Shown: positions 1 to 13,529, counted from the stretch's first letter. The stretch: DNA of 64,000 nucleotides from Meloidogyne chitwoodi (GCA_015183035.1 JACZZP010000014.1:1116001-1180000); one strand, 5' to 3'. Notes: generated by a model from the sequence alone, not told the origin. Translations and numbers: made by a program.

Positions 1-2351
1 TCAATATTTTTTGATGGTTTAACACCTCATGTTTTTTCTATTACTCTTTTACTTTTGGTAGCAGCTGTAAAAGCTCCTTCTTTTTATGCTATTGGATTAC
101 TTTATTATGTAAATAATAATTAAATTTTAATTAAATTAAATTTATTCATTTTTTAAAGAAAGAAGAAAAACCATTTTTATTATGTTGTCTTATGTCTGAT
201 TTAATTTATATGTTTATTTGGGTATTACTTTGGTGTATACTTACAATTAAATGTTTATGGCCGTTTAGAGTTCATTATAAAGTTAAAGAATTAATTTCAC
301 TTCAAGATGCACATAAAATTTCTGATGGAAATGATTGTGAGAAAAAAAGTCCAAATGAATTAAAAAATGCACTTTTGCTTGTACATGGAGATAATGTTAT
401 AATATTTTAGAATATTTTATTTTCTTTTTCAGATGTTTTTAACAGATGATCCAATAGCTAAACCAACAATAATTAGGCAAATAATTAATAATTGCTCTAA
501 TGGTCAAGATTTCCCTCTTTGGCTTCATTCTGGTGCTCAAATGGCACCAGCAATAACTACAACTGCTTCTACTTCACTTCCTGGAAGTTATTTACTTCAA
601 AGAAGAACATTTAATTCTCAACAAAATTCAGATTATGGACAAAGACAACCACAACCTTTAAAACAATTTCAATCACTTAATAATTATCAACAACAACAAC
701 CATTTATTATAGAACCAAAATCACCAGATTCACCTCCTGTTCCTTTAGCTGCTCCTCCTTATCAAAGAATTGGAGGTTCTCTTCCACCTATAATTGGAAG
801 TATTGATGAAGGAGAAAGAAGGCAGATGGGCACTTTTCAGGTTACATGACCTTTTTTTAATAAATAAAATTAATTAATATTAAAATAAAGGGAGGGAATA
901 TAACATATAATTAAATAAAAAATAATTTAAAAAAATAAATTTATAGCAAAAACAAAGATTTAATGAATATGATAGTTATAAATCTTCATTTTTTCAACAA
1001 AATCTATTACAAAATTATAATCAATTTAAACAAAATCAAATAAATACATTAGAAACATTAAATAATAATAATAAAAATATTCAATCATCTCCTAGAGCAA
1101 ATCTTCCAAATATTAATTTAATACAATGTCCAACAACAACAAAAACAACAACAGAAAGTTATGCCACAATACAAAGACGTTCTTCAAAAACAAGTATTGC
1201 TTCTTCTGTACATATTATTCCTTCATTAATTAATTCTTCTTCTTCACCAAATCAACAAATTCGTTCAAATTCATTAGCACCTTTAGAACATAATAATAAA
1301 CAATTTAATAATAATAATAATTTAAATGAACCTCCACAAATTATGGCTATACTTAAACAACAAAATAATGAATATAATAATAATAATACACAAAAAAGAT
1401 ATGGAACTTTAACTAAAAGAAATGGAGGAAATGATAATAATAATAATAATTCTTTTAGACTTTATGATGGACATCCAGTAAGTTCTTTTTTAAATCCAAA
1501 TGATTATAATGTGTTAGTGTTTTATTTTAAAATTAAAATTAAAAAAAAATATTAATTTTTAGCAAAGAATTGCTCTATCATTAAGTACTAAACAATCAAA
1601 TATTGATAAAAAAGAAATAATAAATAAACAACAATATCAGAAACCTTTACAAAATACTCCTATAACTTTTGGAGATAATTGGCAAACCAAAATTGATTCA
1701 ACAATAGGAACGTCTAGTTTGAATGGTACAGGAACTCCTTCTGGATCGGTTTGTAAAATATATATTTAATTATATACTCTTAGTAGACTAAAACTTTGTT
1801 CCCAATGGTAGTTTATTTTTAGAACAATTAGATTTTAATATTATTTAAAATAATATTGTAAACTTTAAAATATTTAGTGTAGGAATTATTATAATAATAA
1901 TAACTTTATTTAATTATAAATATTTTGTTTATATTTATTTAAAAGATTACAAAAGATAAATTTAAGAAATAAAATAAATTTTTCACATTTATAAATTAAA
2001 TAATCTTTGTCCATCTTTTTTTATTAAATTAATATATATTTTAATTTTATTTTATTAAAGATAACATTAGGAAGTAATAATAGTCGTGTTGGAAGTGCAG
2101 CAAGTAGTAGTAGTACAACAACAACATCTCAAGTAACATTTGAAGCAATTAACGGTTATGGAGGTTCTTCTTCTTTTGGAAATGATTATGGAACTTTAAC
2201 AAGACAAGGAACTGATTTAACATTAAAACAACAAAAAGAATGTCAAAATAATTTAAATTTAGAAGTAAATCAATGGAAAAAATTAAAAAATAATAATAAT
2301 AAAGATTCTAATTTTGCTAATACTACTACTAATAGTAGTAGTATAGTATAA
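1..2351 (+). CDS. Multi-pass membrane protein, C-terminal part (5' end outside window)
   Basis: The 5' part lies outside the window. Exons: 1-108, 159-395, 433-840, 947-1477 (or 1510), 1563-1748 and 2061-2351 (TAA). All junctions are phase 0. The first two exons encode hydrophobic segments (FSITLLLLVAAVKAPSFYA; then LIYMFIWVLLWCILTIKCLW), i.e. at least two membrane helices. The rest is a long hydrophilic tail, rich in Gln, Asn and Ser and probably cytoplasmic. The tail repeats a short motif, Tyr-(Ala/Gly)-Thr-(Ile/Leu)-x-(Lys/Arg): SYATIQRR, RYGTLTKR, DYGTLTRQ. Helices followed by a disordered tail would fit a tincar-like protein, but that is only a weak guess. The function is not established from the sequence. 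Exon choice at 1477 versus 1510 is ambiguous because both donors keep the frame. Confidence 0.7.
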
Positions 2352-3120
2352 ATTTAAATAATAGGTAATTTATTAATACGGGTATTTTTTACACTTTTTA
2401 ATATTTGTATCAAATTAAGAGAAAATAAATATTTAAATTATATATTAAATATTTTATTTTCTCTAAATATAATTTGTTTCAAAATAAAATATTTTAAATC
2501 TTTTTTATTTAATAAATTAAATATATACATAAATGTAATATTAGAAGATATCTAAAATATTTTAGAAATAAAAGCTAATAATATTTAATTATTTTTTTAA
2601 AAGATTATATTATTTTAAATGATCATTTTATTAATACTTTTGTTTTTAATAATTCCAAAAGATCAAATTAACTAAATTTTATTATTTTAAAAAAATGTTG
2701 ATATTTTGGGTTAATAAAGATAAATAAGTTTATTACTAACATAACGCCCACACAAAAAAAAAAAAGAGAGAAAAATCAAAAATATTTTTTAAAATAAAAA
2801 TTAAATATTAAAAAAATAAAGAACATTTTAGAGAAAAAGAAAATATATTTTTTATTTAAAAAAAGAACAATTGTGTTGATATAATATTATATTTCTTTTA
2901 AATATTTAAAAAGTTTAAATATTTTATTAAATTTCAAATATTAATAAAATCAAAAAAAAAAACAGTTGGTCTTTTTATTTTAATGATTTTTTACGTTAAA
3001 ATGTTTGTCATTTAAAATTTAAGTTTTAAATAATTTTTTTTTAATTTAAAAATTATTAAATTTTAAAATTAATTTTTTAAAATATTTTTAAATTATTTTA
3101 AGTTTATTTAAATAAAAAAT
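2352..3120. other. Intergenic AT-rich DNA
   Basis: No open reading frame or splice-supported exon is seen. It contains A/T runs and presumably the 3' UTR of the upstream gene and the promoter of the Ig-domain gene. No recognisable motif was found. Confidence 0.6.
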
Positions 3121-4492
3121 ATGTCTCCTCCCTCTATTCAAGGACAACCAAAAATTCGTCATGATGAACAATCAAATTCTGTTTTTCTTGAAGTTTCTGT
3201 TCTCGGAGCTGAAGCAACAAAAACTAAATGGTATTTAGAAGAAAAAGAAATAGCTTCAGGTACAGGGGCTTACAGAATGAGTACTCAAGAACAAGAAGGA
3301 GGAAAAAAATTGTTAATTTGTGAAATTAAAAATTATGAAAAGAGTTTACAAGGAACTTATAAAGCTGTAAGTTTATAATTATTTTAAATAATTGAAATTA
3401 ATTAATAAAAATATGAAATAATTAAAGAGGGGAATTTAATAATAATTTTAAGGAAGATGAATTACCTATTTTAAAATAATTTAAAATTTTTAGGTTTTTT
3501 TCAGCCCTGACGGAAAAGAGAATTATGCTACATTTACCGTCAAATCTGGAAGTAATTTTAAAATATTTATTATATTTTATTTAATAATAATTTAAAAATA
3601 AAATTAATGGGGCGGCATTCTTGCGCGCCAAAAGAGAGAATAGTTACTTTCTATTATTTTTTCCATTAAATTTAATTATACAGGTATTCAAACAAATGAT
3701 GAAATGTGTCATCACTCGGGGACTAATTTTGAATTGTGCAAAAGTCTAGACCCTGAAAGGTTAAAAAGTAAGAAAATTCGTGAAAGAATGCCGCTTCTTT
3801 TTTAAATTTTCTTTTGCTAGAATAAAATAGATAAATTAGATATAGTGTAGATTAGATTAGAAAGGCTTTTTTTAAATATTATATATTTAGCTTATAAATT
3901 AAATAATTTGGTGGTCAATCCTTACCATTAAATACTCCTCAATTATTAACCAATAATTCTCTCTAAAATAAATTTATTTTATTTTTTTAAAAATCAGGGC
4001 TATATCCAATCTTTAAAATTAATTATTTTTTTATTTTTTACAATTTATATTTTTTATTTAAAACAAAAAATAATATTTTTTTCTTTATTTAAATAAAGAT
4101 GCTCCTGAATTTTATGAAAAACCAAAAATTACACAAAAAGATGGTGGAAAAATAATTCAAATAAAGATTAGAGTCAAATCACATATTGAAATGAAATCTG
4201 AATGGTTTAAAGTAAATTTTAAATTAACAAAAAATAATTAAATAATTTAATAATATTTAGGATGAAGTTCCACTTAAAACAGATAATAGAATAAAATTAA
4301 CAACAGAAAAAGATTCAAGTGAAACAGATGGAATAATTTTATTATTAGAAATTAATGAACCTACTAAAGATGATCAAGCAAAGTTTATTAATTTAAATTT
4401 AAATAAAATTAATTAATTAATTTAGATATAAATGTATTGTAAAAAATGGTGAAGGACGTAATGAACAATCTTTAAATTTAGTTTTTGATTAA
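3121..4492 (+). CDS. Cytosolic two-Ig-domain (I-set) protein
   Basis: Exons: 3121-3366, 3494-3551, 4099-4211, 4261-4382, 4426-4492 (TAA); the predicted protein is 201 aa. There is no signal peptide, so it is probably intracellular. Residues 1-100 form a first I-set-like fold: the C-strand Trp is in TKWYLEE and the F-strand is GTYKAVFF, with Ala where Cys is usual. Residues 105-200 form a second one, with Trp in SEWFKDE and the F-strand in AKYKCIVKNGEGR. Lack of the canonical disulphide pair is typical of the intracellular Ig domains of nematode muscle proteins (titin, twitchin, UNC-89, DIM-1 classes). A short sarcomere-associated or cytoskeletal protein is therefore the best inference. The third intron (3552-4098) is unusually long and carries an inverted-repeat insertion. 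Confidence 0.75.
3612..3794. mobile_element. Short element with 11-bp perfect terminal inverted repeats, inside an intron
   Basis: GCGGCATTCTT at 3612-3622 is matched by its exact reverse complement AAGAATGCCGC at 3784-3794. The enclosed ~183 bp is clearly less AT-rich than the surrounding intron of the Ig-domain gene. This looks like a small non-autonomous inverted-repeat element. No convincing target-site duplication is visible, so the class is unknown. An in-frame stretch inside it (from 3684) could be mistaken for an exon but runs into a stop. Confidence 0.45.
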
Positions 4493-7400
4493 AATAAAAT
4501 AAAAATATTATTTTTTAATCAATTTTTCCAAATATTTGTCAAAATTTAATATAAAATTTAAAAATAATTTTTAGGAAATAACCTTTTCTTCTTTTTATTT
4601 TCATAAATATACTAATACTTACAATAATGTATTTTAATATTAATAAATAAAATTATTATTTTTTTCTATTAAATAATAAAAAAGATACAATATATTATAC
4701 CTAATTAATTAATTTATTTTATTAATAATATATTTTACTTAATTCTTTTTGAAAAATGAAACGTTAAAAAATAATTCTTTTAAAAAAATAAAAGAAATGT
4801 GAGATATATATTTATAAAATTAGCATTGAAAAAAAAATACTAACAAATAAATAAATAATTTAAAAATAACTCAGATTTATTCCTATAAATTTTAGCCTTA
4901 TGAGTTAAATTAAATAAATGAATAATCTTATATTTTAATTAATTTATTTTAATATATTCTATTTAAAACTTTAAATTATTTAAATATATATTAATGTTTT
5001 TTTATTTCTTCCATTTTATTTAATAATTCAAGAGAAACAGAGAAACTTTAAAAAATATATATTTAAAATTGCCTCCAGTCAAAAGTTGAACTTTAAATAA
5101 TAATAATAATAAAACTTTTACATAAATATATACTTCCTTTTATTTATTTTCTTAAAAATAAATTATATTATAAATTTTAGCAAAATTTAGAAAAAATGAA
5201 ACTGAATTTAAAAAAAAAAAAGATTTTTCTTTGTTATAAAAAAAATATTGCGTATTTGTTCGGTTGGAGGTCTATAAAATAATTCAATTGAGTAAATTTC
5301 AACAAATAAAGGAAAGGTATAAAATAAATAAAAAAAAATCTTTTAGAATTATTTTTATTTAAATATTTTTATTTTATTTTAAATTTTATTTTAAATTTTT
5401 ATCCCTAAAAACATAATTAACTTTAAAAATTTAGATAATTATTATATGTAGGGTGCTTCCTTCGGTGATCTTTTTTCTCGAAAAATTGAAAAGGGTCCCT
5501 CCTATGGTTTGTCCCCAGTAATTTATAATTAATCTCCCCAACTCTCTGGTAACATTTCTCTTCCCCGTAAAAGCCCTCCCCGCTCATCGGCGAGGGACTC
5601 TAATAATTATATTTATTAATATTTTTTATTTAAATTATTTTATTTAAAATTTTCAAGACTTTTTTCCCTCAGATTTTTTTATTTTATATAAAATTAATTA
5701 ATAAAAAATTCTTTTATTAAATATTCTGTTGCCAAAAAGTAAAAAAATAATTTTAAAAATTTTTTATTATTTTAATTCAAAAATGGTGTGAAAATTAACC
5801 AAAAAGAAATAACATATTTTCTAAAAATAACAATAAAATAATTCAAAGATTAAAAAATCTTTTTTTTTGCAATAAATAATTATGTGAGATAAATATAAAT
5901 ATAATAAATTATTTGTATTTACCCAATAAAATATTCCAAATTATATTATTATTTTCATCTGTCCCCAATTTTTTTGTCTTAATCATAATAATAATAATAA
6001 TATTTTTTTGAAGATATCTAAACTTTTTCATTTTTTCTAAATTTATTTGTTTGTGAGGCTTTTTTGCCACTCCTTTATTGCCCTCCAGCCTTTCTTTTAC
6101 TCTTAGAGACAATTCCTTAGAGATGAGGTGGCGATTTTCCCATAACAAACATAAAAAAGCACAAAAAAAGAGTTTTTGGGGTGTGATATAAATAAATAAA
6201 TAATATGAATTGTTAAAAATGGGAGAAAAAAAAAAGAAAATATTTTCAAATATTATTTTGTTAAAATTTACTATATTTGCCTTTTTTTAAAAATATTTTA
6301 TTTAAATTAAAAATTTATAAAATATTTTATTTATATTTAAATTATTAATAATATATTTAATTAATTTAATAATAATTAAAATAATTTATATAAATTAATT
6401 ATTATATAAATACTTTTATTAAAAATTAATTTAAAATTAACTATTTTTATTATTATTAAATATTCTTAAATTTCTCCCAAATCATTTTTAAAATAATTTA
6501 ATTTTTATTTTATTTAAATTTTAAAAATATTAATTATTTTTTCTCTTAAAAAATAATGTTTCTTTTAAAGTATTTTTATAAAAAATAAAATTTTTATCTT
6601 TTTTATAACCGGATGTGCACTAATAAGATAATATAATTAATTAATTTGTTTAAATAGAAAAAGAAGAAAATTAAAAAAAATATTTTTAAACAGGTGGTCA
6701 ATATAAATAAATAAATATATATCAATTTTTTAATTTTTTTTGAAAAGAAGCAATTAATTTTGAAATATTGACGTATTATAAAAAAGGGAGAAGGGATATC
6801 TAAGTAATATAAAATTAAATTAATTTATATTATTTATTATTTAAATAAATTAACAAATAAAGATGACAATTAATTATTTAATTTTAAATAATTAATTAAT
6901 TTAAATATTAAATATTTCAATTTAATATATATTTAATTCTTTAAAAAATCTTTTCTTCTTTATTTTCCAAATAAAAAGTAAATATTTATTTTCTTTAATA
7001 AAAATGGAAATTGTGCAAATAGGAAGTACATATAAATATTTAAATTATAAAAAATATTTAAATATTTTTAAAAGTTTTAAATCCTTTCTTAAACTAAATT
7101 AATTAAAAAGATAAAATATTTTAATATTTTATTTTAAATTCTTTTAACTCTTTTTTCTTTTTATTAAAAATATTTATAAGTGCCAAGTACATCAATTTTA
7201 ATATTATTATAAATATTTATACATCATCTTTTTCTTCTTCTTCTTCTTCTAACCATAAATTCTTTTTAAAAATAAAAAATAAATAATCTTAAATATTTGC
7301 GCGACTAATATAATATATTTTTTATTTATTTTTAATCTCTCTCCTTTTACTTTCTTTAAAATAATAATCCTTTTTTATATCAATTTGACTCATATAACAT

Positions 7401-8279
7401 TGACTTTTTGCAAAAAAGAAATATTTTAAAATAAAATTAAAATAAAAGATATATATTTTAATATTTTTTTTAATTTAAAAAAATCAAAATATATTTATTC
7501 TTATTTAATTCATTAAAATATTAATTATATATTTTATTTTTTTTAATAAATACAATTTATATTGGTTTTTCTTAAAATTAAAAAATATTTATTTTTTATG
7601 TGTTCCCAATTTTTATTTAATTTTTTAATTTTATTTATTTCTTGGTCAAATTTCTCAATTTTCCAATATTTTTTTATTAATCATTTAAGGAAGTAAATAA
7701 AATTTAAAAAGATTTATTTTTATTTTAAAACTTTTTTCTTTCTTATTTAAATAAAAAGATCGTCCTCCCATTCCCTTGTGGGACATTTCTCTATGTACTT
7801 TCTCTCTTTTACCTTTTTTCTAAAAATTGAAGAAAACACCAAAAACAACGGCTAAAAATTTTATTGAAAAATAAAATAAAATAAAAAGAAGGAAAGATTG
7901 AAAAAATAAAATAAAAAAAGTCTGATGAATTTATGTATATCTCTATCATCCATTTATTTATTGCTTTATATGGCACGAGGGAAAATTGGATTTTCTGAAG
8001 GCCAAAATGTTAAAACAAAAAAAAAGTAAATAAAAAAGTTAGCAAAAAAAGAAGAATTTATTTTTTTTAACATTTTATTAAAATAAAAGATAAATTTTAA
8101 AGAAAAATTATTTTTATTTTTGTAACCTTTTATTTGCTTAAATTGTTTAAATAATTTAAAATATTAAAAACTGTTTAATTTTGCCAATTTTATTTAATCA
8201 ATTAATAGAATTAATTCTTTTTTTTAGTGAATTAAATAATGTAAAATGATAATTAAATAAAATATTATTTAAAATTACC
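4493..8279. other. Intergenic, very AT-rich, with small GC-richer islands
   Basis: No gene could be supported over 3.8 kb. Three short islands are less AT-rich than the rest: about 5449-5605, 6055-6140 and 7755-7830. None gives a tRNA cloverleaf, a conserved protein or paired splice sites. They may be regulatory DNA, unrecognised ncRNA or old transposon debris. A CTT triplet repeat lies near 7229-7247. Confidence 0.5.
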
Positions 8280-11200
8280 ATGTCTATTGAACATTTTACT
8301 TCTTCAAATCTTTTTGAACATTATGACTTTTCAATAATTAAAAACAATAATAATAATTCTTTAATAAACAAAAAAGGAATACAAATTGAAGATTTGGTTA
8401 TATTTTAAAAAATAAATAAATTAAATAAATAAATATTTAGGTAGTATTTATTGCCTTAGAATCACTTGGCACTTTGGCAATTACTGTAAGAAATTATATA
8501 AATTTTTAAATAAATTTTAAATATTTTTTAAAGTTAAATATTTGCCTTTGTGTTGTACTTTTACGTCATAAATATTTAAATAGAGCTAGTTTTATTTTAA
8601 TGTTAAGCCTAGCTTTAGCAGATGTTCTTCACGGTTTTGTTACTACTTGCTTTTTTTATCCTCCAATTATTCTCAGAAAAAGTTATATTCCTTCAAGTAA
8701 AATATTTTAAAATTAATTAATTATTATTTTTAAAAAGTTGGTATTAAATTATTTAATATTCTTGATTGGACTGCTTGGAGTATAACACTTACACATATGT
8801 CAGCTATTTGTTTAGATAGATTACTTGCTATTATGGTTATTTATTATAATTAAATATTTAAATAATTATATTTTAGATGTATAGTCGTTATAATTCATTT
8901 GTTACTGTTGATAGAGCTAAAAAATTTACTGTAAATATTTTTAAATAAAATATAAATATTATTATTATTTAATAAAATATTATTTAAAAATTATTTAATT
9001 TATTATTTTTTTTTAATTTAAAAAATAAAAAAGATTATTTGTTGGATTGCCTTTTTTGTATTAAATAGTGCTTATATTATTGCTAAATTTTGTTGTTTAA
9101 TTACTCCATTAAAAGAAATTCATTTTTATACTTTTGGTTATGGAGAATTTGAATCTGAAGGTATAAAAGTTGTTTAAATTAAAAAATATATATTTTTTAA
9201 TTAAAAAAAGATCAACTAAGAGAATCTCCTTTTAAAGGTGCTAATTTATTTAAATTAACATATACTCCATTAGAATTATGTACTTTGGCTATTTTATCAA
9301 TTTCTAATCCAATAACACTTATTCAATTATATAGAAGACATAAACGGAAAATGGCTCTTAGAATGTAAAATTATTTAATTATTTTTTAAATTACCTATTT
9401 GAGTTGTTACAGATGCAATTTTGTTTTTTTAGTTATGAAAATAAATAAATAAATTTTAAATTAAAATTAAATTAAAAAAGGGGCCAAATCTAATCAATTA
9501 TTTACTAATTAAAATATTTTTAATAAAAAATTCTAAAATTATTTTAAAAATATTATTTTTATTTTTTTAAATAGTTTTTTGTTACTTTTTATTTATTGTT
9601 TTGTTTATTTAATTTTTAGTTATTTATTATTTAATTTTATATATTTTTTAGTTTATTATTTTTTGGTTTGGCCTCATTTTTATTTTAAAAATTATTTTAA
9701 TACATTTTCAAGATAGCATCTGTAGGGAGAATTAAACAAAAATAATTAATATTTTTAAAATTTAATATTTTATTAAATTTCTGCTTCTTTAGCTAAAAAA
9801 TTAACAAAACTTTTTCCTTTTCATAAAGCACATAAATAAATAAATAAAATAAATAAATATATTTTCTTATTTCTATTAAACACTTTTATTTTTTTAAAAA
9901 ATAAAAATAAAATATTTTATTTTATTTAATCCCTTACTAAATATTTTGTAAAATTTTTAAGACAAAGAACGCCACCAATGGGTGTTGGTGATGCAATGTT
10001 AAGAAGGTATTAAAAATAAATAAAAAATATTTTTTGATATTTTTTGTTTTGTATTTTTGAAAATTTGGAATATTATATTTTTTAAATAATATAACAAAAA
10101 TAAAAGACCAAAAATTAATTTTATAAATATTTTTTAAATTTATTTTGTGTTTTGGTTTTATTTTAAAAATAATTAATTTAGTTTATATTTAAATAAAATA
10201 TTTATTTTGTATTATTTTTATGTTCTTGTGTGCTTTATATTTTGCTTTTCTTTTCTTTTTTTCTTTTATTTTGCTATATTTTATTTTAATTAATTAATTA
10301 ATATATTTATTTTATTATTTATTTAAATTAATTTAATTAAATTAAAAGGGCAAGTACAATGCTTCTTGAAGTTTCTATGAGAATGGGATCTAAACATATA
10401 AATAATAATAATAATGAATTAAATAATATTGCTTCTAGACGTTCTAATAGACAACAACAAAGAATTTTATTACAAGTAAATAAATTAAAATAATTAATTA
10501 ATTATATTTTTTAGATTTCTGTTGTTGCTATAATATTTTATTTGTAAGTTATTATTATTATTTTATTTATTTTAAAAATTGAGAGAAAGGTTTGAGGTTC
10601 CCAAACCTTTGATCTCTAAATAAAATCTGATATTTATTTTTTTAAAATATTTTTAGAAAATAAATAAAATATTTTAAAATTATTTTAATTTATCCATTAC
10701 TTTTTTTCAACATTCTTAAAAAATAACTCTCTTATAAATATAATATTATTATTTTATATTTACAAATTAATTTTTATAAAAATAATTAAAGATATATGTT
10801 TGCTTATTATCTTCTTTATCATTTATTTAATGTTTCTAATAAATGGGTAGTTTTATTTAATTCATTTTTTTATTCAACTACACATATGATTAATCCGGTT
10901 AATTTATTTTATTTAAAAATTAATTAATTAAAATATTTTATTTTTAGGTTATTTATTTCTCATTAAATAAAGATATGAGAGCTCAACTTATTCGTGCAAT
11001 TTCTGATTTTTTACATTGGCTTTGTTGTGTGGCAGGAGATGCAAGATTACATACAGCAGGACATTCTTCTTTTTATGGAAGAGTTAAAAAGGGTGGAGGA
11101 GGAGAATCTTCTTCTGGGGGAAGTCCTCTTAGAAAATCTTCACAAATTGATAGGTAAAAAGATTATAATATATTTTTTATTAGAAAAGGAAAAAATTATA

Positions 11201-13358
11201 CAAAAATTGAGGGAAATCAATAAAATGGAATAACTGAAGAGGGATTAATTATTAAATAATTAATTATTTAAGAAATGAATAAAAAGTAAAATTGATTATT
11301 TAAAAAATATTTTTATTTTCAGTTCTGTACAGCCAGGAGGTGGTTGGACACTTAGGTGATTTTATTTATTAATTAAATATAATTAAATATTTTACTAACA
11401 TTTTATATTTATTCTAATTTATTTATTGTGTTAGTGATTGTCAGTTTTATAGATATTTGATGACCAATTATCGTTCCCGTCATACATCAATTGTACCATT
11501 TAATTGTTGGAATTGTTTTAGTTCTTTTATTTATCGTCAAAGACAACAACAACCTTTACAACAACAATTAAAAAATAATAAAAATAATAATTTCGTTACT
11601 ACTGCTGCTTTTATTCAACAAACTGATAAAAATGGAAATTATCAAACATCTGTTATTGCAATAACTCCAAAAATGGCAGAAGACTTTGAGAAAAGATCTC
11701 AACAAAGTTTAGAAGAAAAAAGTACAGATACTACAATAAATAGTTCTGGAGAAACTTTAATTAATCGTTTAAATCCTTTTAAAGTTCATTTTGTGCCAAA
11801 TTATTTTTATTAAATAATAAATAATTTTTAAGAAATTAAAAGAGTTATAATCTTTTAAAATTGAGTCTAAAATTTATTAAAAATAAAAAAATTAATTTAA
11901 ACAATAATAATTTTTTAAATTAATATTATTGTCCTTTTTTTAACAATTTTTAAAATTATCTTTTTATATAATATTTGTTTTTATATTTTTATAAATAATT
12001 TTAAATAAATATAAATTTTTATTTCTGTTTAATGTTTTGTTATTATTTTGTATATTAATAATAATTTTTAAATAAATAAATAAAAATATAATATATTATT
12101 ATTAGATTACCAATAACAACAAAATATATTAATAATAATAAAATAATTAGAAATACTCCACTTTCTTCTGCTTCTGAAAAGAGACATCTTTTAAAAAATA
12201 ATAATACTCCTACACAAAGTATTGTTTCTGCTCCTTCATGTTTTGAACAACAACAAAGTAAAATAAATTTAAAAATATAAATAAAATATTTTAGATAATT
12301 CTAACAAACAAAAATATGATAAAAATAATAATATTGGAATTAGTATTTTAATTAATAATAATAAACAAAAGAAACAACAAAATAATTTAAAAGAAATTGC
12401 TCTTAATTTAGTTTGTAATGCCTCTAATGAATTTAATAATAAAGAAGAAAATAATAATAATTTATCAAATATTAATAATAATTATTTAGAAGAAAAAGAA
12501 GAAAATAAAATTAAAAATATTTATAAATTAAATAAAAATATTTCAATTTCTAATTTTTCTTTTAAAAACAATAATAATTATCAAAAAGAAATTGAAAATA
12601 AAAAAATAATTAATAATAATAATTTGTCTTCAAATGAATTAAATAATTATTTAAATGAAGCAAATTTAATAGAAAATATAAGCCTTGAATTAGTAGAAAA
12701 TTGTAGTGTAAAAGTAAATTTTAATAAAAATTAAATATAAATTAGGAGATTTAATTAATTTATTTTTAAAGGAAAATCAATTAGTAGAACAACAAAATTT
12801 ATATAAAGAAACTCTTGATGGTCTTTCACGTTTACGTGGTTTAGGGTCATTCTTAGCTGAACAATTATCAATTGAAGCAGATAAATGTGATAAAAAATGG
12901 GCAATAGCTAGAAGACAAAGAACAAATCTTTTAAATTCTTTAATTTTATCTTTAAAAGAAGAAAATGAAGAAACAAAAATAAAAGAAAATAATTATTTAA
13001 ATATTGAAGAAAAATTTAATAAAAAATTAAATTTAGAACAAAAACAATTAAATAATAATTGGTTATTTAAAATAAATGCAGAAAATAGTAGTAGTTGGTA
13101 ATTTAAAAAAAGAATTTAATTTTTAAATATTTTTTATATTTATTTAGTAGTTCAACAACAATAAATAATTCAAATATTCAAAGTTGTTCTTCCACAGAAT
13201 TTAGTTCATTAAAAAATGGATTAAATAATTATAAAATATTTGAAAATTCAAGTGGAGAATTTTATGAAAATAATAAAGAAAAAATAAAAAATAATAAAAG
13301 TGAAGAAGAAGCAGATGATGAAATTGAAACAAGTGGAGATGATATTATTTATTTATAA
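8280..13358 (+). CDS. Class A (rhodopsin-like) orphan G protein-coupled receptor, long-tail isoform
   Basis: Exons: 8280-8396, 8441-8485, 8534-8696, 8738-8835, 8877-8930, 9034-9160, 9211-9364, 9962-10006, 10349-10475, 10515-10543, 10792-10897, 10948-11153, 11323-11355, 12106-12257, 12295-12713, 12772-13097, 13148-13358 (803 aa). Seven hydrophobic segments are present. The TM2 signature is LSLALADVLHGF, TM3 ends in ICLDRLLAIM (a DRL variant of DRY), and TM7 carries INPVIYFSLNKDM, the NPxxY motif. A long third intracellular loop contains MRMGSKHINNNN. Ligand and coupling cannot be told; peptide or small-molecule reception at the plasma membrane is the family role. The tail is very Asn-rich, with one more ordered segment (DGLSRLRGLGSFLAEQL). 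A shorter alternative end uses exon 11435-11813. The stop lies only 171 bp before the PI4K2 start, so the two could be co-transcribed. Confidence 0.8.
10581..10616 (+). other. Short hairpin in a GPCR intron
   Basis: AAAGGTTTG is followed after seven bases by CAAACCTTT, and the flanking GAGA/TCTC extends the pairing. The stem-loop is about 36 nt, too short for a typical miRNA precursor. Confidence 0.4.
11435..11813 (+). CDS. Alternative last exon of the GPCR gene (short-tail isoform)
   Basis: The exon ending at 11355 (phase 2) can join either 11435 or 12106 in frame. Using 11435 gives 560 aa in total and ends at the TAA at 11811-11813. The encoded tail contains a Cys-containing, partly hydrophobic stretch (FNCWNCFSSF) and Gln-rich repeats. 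No phase-2 donor with a convincing context was found inside this exon that would join it to 12106, so mutually exclusive ends are the simplest reading. That is an inference without transcript data. Confidence 0.6.
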
Positions 13359-13529
13359 TAATTATTATTAATAAAATGCATTGGCTGCTCATATTTCCAA
13401 CTTTTCTTTTGTTTGGTAAAATTTTTTAAGATCTTGGATTATGAATTAGTATTTAAAGAAAAATTTTTTTATTAAACTTACATTTACTCTAAAACTTATT
13501 TCTTTACTTCAAACAACAAATTATCAAAA

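Noticed and set aside
3684..3804. Possible extra exon of the Ig gene (IQTNDEMCHHSG...)
   Set aside because: It lies in the inverted-repeat insertion and ends in a stop; the Ig fold is continuous without it.
5449..5605. GC-richer island as a possible tRNA or snRNA
   Set aside because: No cloverleaf, A/B box pair or known snRNA motif could be drawn.
5909..6148. 79-aa minus-strand ORF
   Set aside because: Mostly low complexity with no domain or splice partner; composition drifts to poly-Ile/Asn.
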